Assembly (NCBI GenBank): GCA_907163375.1
Contig: CAJQUW010009190.1
Span: 38,371-102,370, forward strand
Source: Prostheceraeus crozeri
Taxonomy: Eukaryota; Platyhelminthes; Polycladida; Euryleptidae
Length of the DNA stretch: 64,000 nucleotides
Direction of reading: 5' to 3'
Position numbers and translations under genes: made by a program
Part shown: one piece after another, positions 35,328-44,390 of the stretch
Position numbering within the stretch: position 1 is the stretch's first letter
How the letters are laid out: the number at the start of each line of letters is the position of its first letter
Notes under the pieces: generated by a model
The model's database searches: none
Told to the model about the DNA's origin: nothing
What the model saw: the letters and a program-made list of their open reading frames with translations, nothing else

Positions 35328-36114
35328 ACTTGTACTTAATAGTTTTCGCCCGATGACATGGGGCATTGTCATCTTGAAAAATTGCTCCTCCTTCGGGATA
35401 ATGCTCTTGTCGAGTACGAAGCAGTTCATTCTGGAGAACGTCAAGATAAACTTTCTGGTTTACCCTCTCACCATTTTCAAATATTCTCAGCCTGCTAACG
35501 CCTTTGTTGGAGAAGCATCCCCACACCATCACACTGACAGGATGCTTAGTCGTCGCCATTGTGCACTTTGGTAGGTAGCGTTCTCCGATTCTTCGTCTGA
35601 CTCTGAGCGACCCTCGATTACCGTGTAGATCAAAGGACGATTCATCCGAGAATATCACTCTTTGCCAGTACTCCGGGCCTTTCTCAGCATACTTTTGGGC
35701 AAACAAAACTCTTCTACGCCTTTGAAAGGCATTCACGAAAGGTTTCTTTGCTGGTCGTCTAGAGCTGAAGCCTGCGTGTTGTAGTCGCCTTCTGATGGTT
35801 CGCTCACTCATTGAAGCTCCGAAGTTTCCGAGGGTCGCCTTGATTTGCTTCGAAGACAAAAATCGATTTTGTTCACAGCGCCGAATAATCACTCTGTCCA
35901 GTCTTTCAGATGAACGTCGAGGGCGACCCGTTCGTTTCTTTGTAGGAGAACCATGACCTGAGGGATTAGCAAGCCAACGACTTCTTATGTCGGAAACTGT
36001 TGATTTTGGGACACCCACTTTGACAGAGATTTTGCGAATGGCGTAGCCTTCTTTCAAGAGAGTCACAATCTCAGATATCTTCTTCGGTGAGACTTGCTTT
36101 AGCATCGGCATCAC
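35328..36114 (-). pseudogene. Tc1-like transposase, 3'-incomplete
   Basis: Open frame of about 262 residues before the gap; Tc1 transposases are usually about 340. It starts MMPMLKQVSPKKISEIV, then has a paired-type helix-turn-helix (AIRKISVKVGVPKSTVSD), a GRP-like linker (KRTGRPRRSS), a second HTH (SSKQIKATL), and the catalytic core with VIFSDESSFDLHG (first Asp) and AIFQDDNAPCHRA (second Asp). The catalytic Glu should come 34 or so residues later, which is beyond the N run. No stop lies in the visible part, so this is the best-preserved transposase frame here apart from the gap. The enzyme cuts and pastes at TA. Confidence 0.9.
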
Positions 36115-36844
36115 TTTCGTTAGACGATCACTTCACTTGCACAGTTCAGTCAACTTTTGAGAATGAAATGATTCAGATTTGTGACATGAACCTTGAATTT
36201 GAATTTTGAATCGGAAGTCGAGAGGTAACATAGAAATATGATTGCTTGTCAGGCGTCTCTCAAGCAAACCTGAAAATTGCAATAACTTAGTCCATAGAAA
36301 GCGAATCCCTGAAGTGGTGTAGAGTGCTGTACTGCGGTTTGACAGACAAAGCAAAGTTCAAGGTGGGATGCAAAATAGACCATAGAAAGCCAACATCTCA
36401 TACGTGCAGCTGGAAGGCACATCAACATTGTAAAAACCTGGAAACTCCGCAAAAAAGATGAAAATGTGATGTCCGGTGACTTTTGGCCAAGCCGCCGTTC
36501 CCTTTCAAATTTGAAATTTGAATTTTTTCTTTTTCGGTTATTGAAAATGATGTGCTTAAAGAATAGAAAACAGCAAACAACGGAGCTATTGAGTTCCTAC
36601 ATCAGAAAATATGGACCAGTTAAAATAATGAATGTTCACATTTTGATTGTCCGGCGACTTATGGCCAAAACGTAAATTTGCTCAAAAAGGTTGGGTTAAT
36701 GAAATTTGATTTAAATTTTGCTACTGTTGGTAGATGACGCAGTGATACAAACATATTATTCTAGAGTATCGAAGCGATGCGCTGAATATTTCAACTAATA
36801 TCCATAAAAATGTCAGTGTCCGGTGACTTTTGGCCATGGCTGTA
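35328..36844 (-). mobile_element. Tc1-like element with three terminal direct repeats
   Basis: The minus-strand 5' end is at TA 36843-36844, followed by CAGCCATGGCCAAAAGTCAC. The same box (GGCCAAAAGTCACCGGACA in the minus sense) recurs at 36648-36666 (GGCCATAAGTCGCCGGACA) and 36472-36490. Three boxes in a long 5' terminal repeat fit an IR/DR-type Tc1 element. The 3' end is not in the assembly: it should lie at the N run. The element sits in a candidate exon (36845-36962). Confidence 0.75.
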
Positions 36845-36962
36845 GATGAAGTTTGTAAATCGTTGAAATTTGGATTCAATTGAGCGTTTTCATTGTTTTC
36901 ATGGGAATCGCTATCTGTGATTCCAATCAGGACATCTTGAGGAGTGAGTTTGCGTTTTCTAC
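36845..36962 (-). pseudogene. Candidate coding exon interrupted by Tc1
   Basis: The minus strand has the acceptor TTGTCTTCTTTCAG and then GTAGAAAACGCAAACTC, translated as GRKRKLTPQDVLIGITDSD and continuing acidic/polar to the TA where the Tc1 starts. Phase 1 matches a candidate first exon at 38760-38796. The downstream exon half is not visible past the Tc1. The product is unknown: an acidic, basic-patch N-terminus could be that of a piggyBac transposase or a host nuclear protein. Confidence 0.35.
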
Positions 36963-37580
36963 CTGAAAGAAGACAAACATACATAACTAAATCTACATAC
37001 TATAACAATTTGATTATTATAGACCTGTATTCGATGTGAAATAATTATCAGCACTAGGCTATACTATGCAGCCATAAAACAAAATATGTTGTCAGCCCAA
37101 TCTGCAAGATTAGCTATCTCATGCAAAATACCAGTACATTATGTATTGTCAATCTACATGTACAAGACAATGGCCAAATCTTATGTGGAAATAATTGCAC
37201 TAAAACTACTTACACTAACGATAGGCTATTTACCTACGCGTGCAGTAGCTCATCTAATGCAGCATGGGTTATTATTGAAGACAAGTTTATATATGATCAC
37301 GCTCTTACATGATAACATTACTCAAATGAAAAATAATTGGTTTTACTAGACCGTATTAAAATGAAGAGACAGATTTGTAGTCACGTATCGCTAAAGTAGC
37401 AACGATAATTATAAGCCTATTGACTCAGAAATTACCTAAGACAATTTGAATAGGTCACTGTTGCTCGTACTTTCAAGGAAATGATGTTCCAAAACTCAAG
37501 AAACAATAAAATAAAAACTGATAGGTTCAAGTAATTTCGCTTTCGTTGAACTGAGATTCATATGTTAAACTAATAGAAGT

Positions 37581-38575
37581 ACACTGTAAATCCCTCAATA
37601 CGAATCACATACGAAGGATGCATACCAAGATATTTTTTTGGTATATTTCTGTATGATCTTGGTATATATTTGTATGCTTTTCGCATGTTATTTCAAGTGT
37701 GGTATGCTTTACATACTAAAGCCATACCAGCACAATGTTAAAAGAAAGCATCAATCATGTCCAAAGTATGTTGATTTAAGGACTTTTGTCAATAAAGATC
37801 ACATTAATGTTACTACTGTTCTGTAAGTAGTTAGATAAAGACATTCAAGAGTGATACCTTAAATGCTGAATTCGATTTTAATACATGTAAGTCCGAGGCA
37901 TTTCATAAATAATCAATAAGTATTTGACCATCAACAATTATGTATCATGTAATTTTGAAATAAGGCATATTATCAATCCGAAGTAAAAACACATTATAAT
38001 TCATGAACGCAAAAATAGCTATGTTTGAGATATATAAGTCAACATGGTTGCTGAAAAGTTATCGTTATATTGAAATGATGTTCATCAATTTTGTTCAAGG
38101 AAATGAGCTAATTATGAGTCTTGTGAATGCTATAAGACAAGTTGCAAAGATGACATGCGGCTTCAATTCCACAATAAATCTAATCTAGTTAAATACCACA
38201 CTTTCACAAAGAAATATTCACGGCTGTATACTGGAAAAAAGTTATTTGTAAGTAGTATGTAGTATAACATATTTTTTGCCATATGACATAAAGCTATTGA
38301 TACGAAAGACATACGAAACACATACCAATTTGCATCGGGTCTCGTATATAAAACATACCAAGAATTCGTATTTCAACGTAAAACAGCCAATCACCGTTAG
38401 CATAGTTCGTATCGTTTACATACCAATCACATACGAAAGTAAATGGCCATTCGTATGAAAAACATACCAGATTTCTTTATATATACCAGAATCTCGTATC
38501 AAAAGTTGGTTTCAAATTGTATGTAAACTTGGTATGTGTTTGTATGTAATTTTCGTATCCAGCGATTTACCGTGT
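37581..38575 (+). mobile_element. MITE with ACAC(T/G)GTAAATC ends, copy 1
   Basis: 995 bp. The left end is ACACTGTAAATCCCTCAATA and the right end, reverse-complemented, ACACGGTAAATCGCTGGATA. Both ends carry many short ATACGAA and GGTATG boxes in alternating orientation (about 37600-37680 and 38290-38550). There is no coding capacity. It lies in the presumed intron between 36962 and 38760. Confidence 0.75.
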
Positions 38576-38759
38576 AGGTATCAACGCGCATTGTTGACAT
38601 CTGTCGACACTCGAAATCAAAAAAATCCTGAAGGTTAGATATCAGCTATTTGTATAAATTTTTACATCAGACACATACGTCAGGGCATAAATATTCATAT
38701 TTGATCACTTTTATGCAACCCCGAAATATCTATGGTATATAAATTCATCAATGGACTTA

Positions 38760-38796
38760 CCATGTTTGGTTGTATTTTCGTCAGAATCAGCATCCA
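38760..38796 (-). CDS. Candidate first coding exon (12 codons)
   Basis: The minus ATG at 38796-38794 gives MDADSDENTTKH and then CATG|GTAAGT, a good donor. Phase 1 joins in frame to the exon at 36962. A piggyBac-like TTAA end lies 180 bp upstream (38977-38980), so this may be the start of a spliced piggyBac gene. The model rests on splice-site consensus only. Confidence 0.3.
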
Positions 38797-38944
38797 TACT
38801 TCGAAGCGGTGCAGAGACACAGATATACAAGTCACAGTCGAAAATGTGATTGAACCCGATAAGACACGACTAGAAGTAGCAGAAAATATCTTCCCTAGGT
38901 TGATGTCATTATGTTTATCGTTCGCATGATAACTCAGAGTCGTT

Positions 38945-38980
38945 GTCGACATATGTCGACGTCGCGCGCGAAGAGGTTAA
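38945..38980 (-). repeat. piggyBac-like end with GTCGAC palindrome
   Basis: On the minus strand TTAACCTCTTCGCGCGCGAC is followed by the perfect palindrome GTCGACATATGTCGAC (38945-38960). A similar GTTGACATCTGTCGAC is at about 38594-38609. No partner end was seen. Confidence 0.45.
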
Positions 38981-39174
38981 ACACAACTTATTATTTAAGC
39001 TAGGAGTCATTCCTGGGCAAACTTGAGAAACGCAATTAGCATATTAAATGAAATTTCCAGTCGGAATTCCGCAGTCCTATCGTGCTGAAGTGCAACCAAC
39101 GAATTATTACAAGAAAAACAAGGATATGGAGAAGATCAGCCTTTTGCATTGAAGGATTATGTATGACTTAATTT

Positions 39175-39345
39175 TCATTTCCAATTGACGAGAATAGTCC
39201 TCCTGCCTCCACCGACAATGAGAACGTCGTCCTGCGGAAGGTAGGTCTTGTATGGCGGACTCCCTGCTGCGGCGTGTGAGAACTCATTTCCAGCCTTGTC
39301 AGCAAACGGTCTCCGCTGAAACTCCTTCACCGCTTCAAAATTAGA
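39175..39345 (-). pseudogene. Partial duplicate of terminal exon
   Basis: Minus strand, about 54 codons closely matching the end of the exon at 39939-40343: KEFQRRPFADKAGNEFSHAA and then DDVLIVGGGR, ending at a TGA (39175-39177). Upstream similarity stops near 39340. The flanking 39520-39605 matches 39790-39885, so the duplication included non-coding sequence. Substitutions are mostly conservative and the frame is open, but it may be a fragment. Confidence 0.45.
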
Positions 39346-39938
39346 TTTCGTGTCCGAAATTTGTCTACTAACTTATAGGCTACAAGTCTAGTTTTGCATA
39401 TTGTGATATTGCATGCATCGTTGAAAATGACATGAATTGCGACGAATGTTGCTAAAATGGCCCAATTTCCATATTTTAGACACCGCCCAACCAACGAAAT
39501 TGTATATAACGCAAAGTGGTGAAGTGACTGACATCAAAATTTGCAAAGTCAATCAATCAGGCTATAGCTGCTGTGTCAACAAATTTGAATAAAAATAGAT
39601 CGCTGATTTATGAATATTCGGCTGCATGTATTTTCCCAATCAGTAAAACAAATGGTTTAGACAACTACAAGTAATTCGGTTGCCCGGAAATCAAAAAATT
39701 AAACTATTTACTGTATTGAAAGTGAAATACTTAAAAATGATATCATTTCCAGACGTGAAGAGACGTGTAGAAGAGACGTGAAAGTGGTGAAGAGACTGAC
39801 ATCAAAATTTGTAAAGTGAAACAATCACGCTAGCTACTGTGTCAACAACTTCGAATAAAAATAGATTGCTGACAAAATATAATGGAATACAAGAAAATGG
39901 AGAAGATCAGCCTTCTGTATTGACGGATTATGTACGAC

Positions 39939-40343
39939 TTAATGTTCATTTCCCAATGATGAGAACAGTCCTCTGCCTCCACCGACAATGAAAACGTCGT
40001 CCTTCGGACGGTAGATCTTGTATGACGGATCCCCTGCAGCGGTGTATGAGAACTCATTTCCCGCCTCGTCAACATACGGTCTCCGCTGAAGCTCCTTCAC
40101 CACTTTGTCGCCGGGTTTGGTCGTTGACTCTCCCACAACTTCTTCTCCGACCTTCCCTCTTACTTGAACTATCCGTCCGATATTCGACACATTCAAAACC
40201 TCTTCCAGGATTCCAATCAGCTTGCTCACAGGAACCATTCCAGGAAGCACAGGAATCCTCCTGAGTCTTACGTATGGCCATGACCAACTGTATTCCCGGT
40301 GTCTTGTTATGCGGCTGTCCGTTGATGTGACGGTGAATTCGCT
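39939..40343 (-). CDS. Candidate 3'-terminal exon, unknown protein
   Basis: After the acceptor TTTTTTATTATAG| the minus strand is open in phase 0 for 134 codons to a stop at 39939. The translation includes RITRHREYSWSWPYVRL, VSKLIGILEEVLNV, QVRGKVGEEVVGE and the block duplicated at 39175-39345 (GNEFSYTAAGDPSYKIY, then DDVFIVGGGRGLFSSLG). The duplicated copy keeps the frame and the Gly-rich end, which argues for past coding. I do not recognise the family; upstream exons are not identified. A transposon origin is possible. Confidence 0.45.
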   Translation of the reverse strand, partial: SEFTVTSTDSRITRHREYSWSWPYVRLRRIPVLPGMVPVSKLIGILEEVLNVSNIGRIVQVRGKVGEEVVGESTTKPGDKVVKELQRRPYVDEAGNEFSYTAAGDPSYKIYRPKDDVFIVGGGRGLFSSLGNEH

Positions 40344-40805
40344 CTATAATAAAAAACAATGAGCTCCACACCATCTGCAAGACAATCAGCGGAAATCAAT
40401 GAAAGCAAACATTGGAGATGACCTTAAAATTCAAGAATTATTGTTCATCTGCAGCCTGTTCGTTCGCTGATTGTAGGAGGATGGGTCTGTCCTCAACCCA
40501 AAGTGATTGATTCATGTGCGACGAACATATTATTAACTTTAGTAGATGAAAAGTATCAAAACGACTGACACAGCAGGTCAGCACCACGAGGCACAACCAG
40601 TCAGTCATAGTAACAAGTGTTAGTCAATCAGAGATCGCTCAGGAGATTCCTCAGGCCGCATTCTGAGAAAGGCTGATGCCAAAAATTTTATTTCTCTAAT
40701 TTCTTTATTCGATAGAGTAAGTATGTTAGGTAGAGTGGAAACTCACATTTATTGAATCCCCAATGTGTATGCACCTTCGATTTTATTGAATGAACTCAAG
40801 GGTGA

Positions 40806-41522
40806 TAAACTGTAAATCGTTTGGATACGAAAAACTAATACAAACATATACCAAAATCACATACAATTTGAAATTAACATCTGATACGAGATTCTCGGAT
40901 GTTTACAGAGATCTGGTATGTTTTTCATACGAAATCTCACTTACTTTTGTATGTGATTGGTATGTAGCGATACGAGCTATTTTATTTGTGATTGGCTGTT
41001 TTACAATGAAAGACGAGTTGTTAGTATGTTTTATATACTAGACCCTATGCAAATTGGTCCTCATTCGTATGTGTTTCGTATGAATGGCCTTAAGTCACAT
41101 GGCAAAAAATAAGTTATACTACATACTAATTACAAATAACTTTTTTCCAGTAATACCAGTCGTGAATATTTCTTTATGAAAGTGTAGTATTTAACTAGAT
41201 TAGATTTATTGTGAAATTAAAGCCGCATGTCATCTTTACTACTTGTCTTATGGCATTCACAAGACTCATAATTAGCTCATTTCCATAATTAGCTTCATTC
41301 CTCATCATTTCAATAAAACGATAACTATCGAGCAATCATGTTGACTTATATATCTCAAACATAACTATTTTTGCGTTCATGAATTATAATGTGTTTTTAT
41401 TCCGGGTTGATAATATGCTTAGTTCCAAAATTACATAATGCATAATTGTTGATGGTGAAATACTTATTGATTATTTATGAAATGCCTTGTAGAATACATG
41501 AATTAAAATCGAATTCAGTATT
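40806..41522 (-). mobile_element. MITE, copy 2 (inverted, truncated)
   Basis: Reverse complement of 37858-38575. It starts at AAACTGTAAATCG (the element end) and loses similarity near 41522, so the other end is missing. The pair brackets the duplicated-exon region in opposite orientation, about 2.2 kb apart. Confidence 0.75.
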
Positions 41523-41529
41523 GTTATTG

Positions 41530-43190
41530 TGCAATCTCCGGAAAGAAACTAAATTTTTCATATTAAATATGTTCACTGTATAGAGACACTTTTTTCTATA
41601 GAGGACTTATTTCATAGTCTTTTCAGATTGCTGCTACAATTCTGTCATTCCATCTCATCCGTTCTATTCGAGGACGGGTTGCAATCGAGGCCAGTTTTTC
41701 CCCCCCCACAGGGTAGCTGACCGCGGGTTGCAGAAACGTTGCAGAAACGCAAAGAAAAGAAAATATATTGGTGTGCTGTTTACAACACTGTCGCAGGTTG
41801 CAACCAACAAAAATGAAGAATATTTTCAATAGTCTTGCGATTAATGACAAAAATCGCAGTACTTTGTATGCAATGACGACAATTTTAATCCGGTTACCAG
41901 CACGAGTTTCTGCAGGAATGAGGCCGAAAATAAGGACTTTCAGAGGATGATGTATACACCAGAGATGGAACCAGACAATCTTTTCGGCCCGAGTCGGTTT
42001 CCAGCTCTGTGCACAATCTTCGATTACTTGAGACTCTGCGCGTTCTTCTGTTACTCTATCTGGCTCCTTTTCTGGCAGAAGTACCAAAGAGAAACACAAA
42101 CAAATCCAACAGGGAAGCAGAAATCTTGTTAATGCTTTTTTTCTTTTCAAGAAATGACCATTTGCTGTATTTTCTCTAATTAAGTGAGAAGAACAAAGAT
42201 TGAGCCACAATATTTTGGCATGGAATGTCTTGAGGTTATGGTCTGATGCACTATTGTCTACAAAACTAAACAGGTTCGGATCTAGCAAATATGTCATCAC
42301 ACTAAGAAAACAAACACTAATCAGAAATGGTTGTCAGCTTGATAATAACACACATACTACCTGGGAGGAATTTTGAAAAAATTATGCACATTGTGACAGC
42401 TTTTTTAAACTTTGCGTGGTGCTGGACATGGATAAAACATTTTGAAAAACCACCGCACACAACTTGGGGGAGGCCCGTGGGGGCCGGTACGCGAAAATCC
42501 AAGATGGCCGCCACTTGAAACTGAAAATGCAATACCTTGACTTATAAAAAGAGTAGAGAACACACTGTGATATCACTTTTCTAGGGTTCTCTATGTCGAG
42601 AAACACGTTTTTTGATGTCATTTTTAGGTTTCCGTACATTTTCATGACTCAGTGCTATGTCCGTTGACCATTTATAGACCTAATGTCCATGTAAGCCTTA
42701 GGTCAAGGCCTATTGACCACATACCAAATGAAAACGAGTTCGCGTACTTGTGTCATTCATATGTTAATACAATTTCATTGAACTTGTTATCTTACATCTT
42801 TGCAAGACAGTACAGCCGCATGAATTTCACAAAAACTGGTGATTTATTTGTGATAGCATAATATGGACTACTGGGTCTTTTTTTAGAGTAGTCAGTAACC
42901 TTCAAAACGTCTGTAGCTTGTTTCTGTTTCGATAAACTATAACCAGTAAATAGCAATCGGTTTGTGTGCCCGGAGCTTCATAAACTTTAATGTAGGCTTA
43001 TCATATTGGTAGGCTACCATATACTACCATGTAAGCTTATGTCCTCATGGGATCATGGTGTACCTGCTGACCTGTTAATTGTTGACTGGTAAAACATGCC
43101 CCAGGTTCAATATGTGCACAGAAAACGTGTCCATTCAGTAACAGTGTACATGTACAAGAAAATGATAAACTAAATTGTATTGTTTCTACA
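41530..43190. other. No recognisable gene
   Basis: It includes a C8 tract near 41700, a long but featureless minus frame (41623-42300) and a frame over CCAAGATGGCCGCC (about 42500), a phrase I associate with repeats. Nothing can be named. Confidence 0.4.
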
Positions 43191-43199
43191 GCCTCGTTT

Positions 43200-44235
43200 T
43201 GCACTTGCACAATTGACTGCAATGAAGTCCAGCTCGATGACACTTGCAGCTACCTTGAGGCAACCACACTCCATATTGAAGAAACAGCGAGCAGGCCTTG
43301 CAGGCATCTAGCAAATCATTCCAATATAGCACCCACAGGTTGGTCCTAGCATTCCATTCCCAGCCCCATTCACTCGGATTTGGAATTTCAGGGATTCTCG
43401 AGAGGGCACTGCTTCCAGACGAATGCTGTTGTATGGAGAGCACGTTTGACGTGCTGGAAGAGCGCATTCTCGGTCGGTGGGATGGAGTCGAGAGACTTGA
43501 GACCATGAGTGAACATCAGCTTCCTTGCTTCATTGACTGATGGGGCAGCACAGTTCTTATTGTACATAAGTAGTGTCATGCCTTCACAGTTCTTACTGTA
43601 CATAAGTACTGTCAATCGCTCCAGACGTCTCATGTGATGAGAATCAAGAGTCAGACTGGTTGGGTCCTAACTAATTGTAGTTACTTTAATGGCAATGAGG
43701 TTGGTGGTGACCTCATCGAAGTTTGCTCGTGCATTCCATGCTGTCTTTTTGCCGATTCCCATCATGGAGACACAACGTCACAACCTGTGGAAGAATGGAA
43801 GGAGGGCAGATCTTGACAATGTTGTAGCCCCAACATTTCTGATAAATGATGGATTGGAATGTCTTTGTATGTTTTACCTGATCCAAATCCAATCCAGAGT
43901 TATAGGAGTCCTAGATCGTGGAAGCAATGAATGGCGAGCACAACAACATCATTATCTATAGTCCTAAGATGCGTCTTCATATGACCTTGGTCAGCTGCAT
44001 GACGGAGTGGAGCATCATTCGTGTGTCGGCTTCCTCTCGCCAACATAGAGACAAATTCAGTAAATCTGCAGGTTTATTACTGAGAATCATATCAGCTCTT
44101 GTTGTCAACAGATGGCACTGTGAATAGCCTGCGATCCTTTGCAATGCCAGACTCACTCGTATGTATTGGAAAAGCTCATCTTTGTTTTGAATATCTTTGA
44201 GCAGCAACTGCCACTCCTTTAGGTAAGTAATGGGC
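43200..44235 (-). pseudogene. Widespread PIN/FEN-like protein with Cys-rich tail, relic
   Basis: Minus strand, broken frames in family order: PITYLKEWQLLLKDIQNKDE, then EEADTRMMLH, then RTIDNDVVVLAI, LWIGFGSGKTYKDIP and PSFHSSTGCDVVS. The pattern Asp-x-Asp-val-val-leu and later Gly-Cys-Asp looks like a PIN/FEN-type nuclease core. Then come VNEARKLMFTHGLKSLDSIP and ALFQHVKRALHTTAFVWKQ, a GWEW motif, and a Cys-rich end (CKCHRAGLHC, then LCKCKT) like a CXC repeat. I know this family as frequent, multi-copy proteins in molluscs, corals and echinoderms, probably carried by mobile DNA. Several stops and shifts show it is dead. Its N-terminal side is cut at about 44236 by the Polinton end. Confidence 0.6.
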
Positions 44236-44390
44236 AAAAGACCGTTCCAGGACACCATAAAATTCAAAAAAATAGTATTTTTAAAAACGACATAAATTCA
44301 TGAATTTAGTCCCTTTTTCAGGTTTTTAAGACCTAAATTCATGAATTTAGACCGTTCCAGGTCACCATAAAATTCAAAAAAAGTTTATCT

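Noticed and set aside
41623..42300. 225-codon minus frame
   Set aside because: One of the longest frames, but it runs through a C-tract and has no domain, signal or family resemblance; likely chance or repeat-derived.
42382..42645. 87-codon frame over CCAAGATGGCCGCC
   Set aside because: Looks like translation of a repeat fragment; no protein support.
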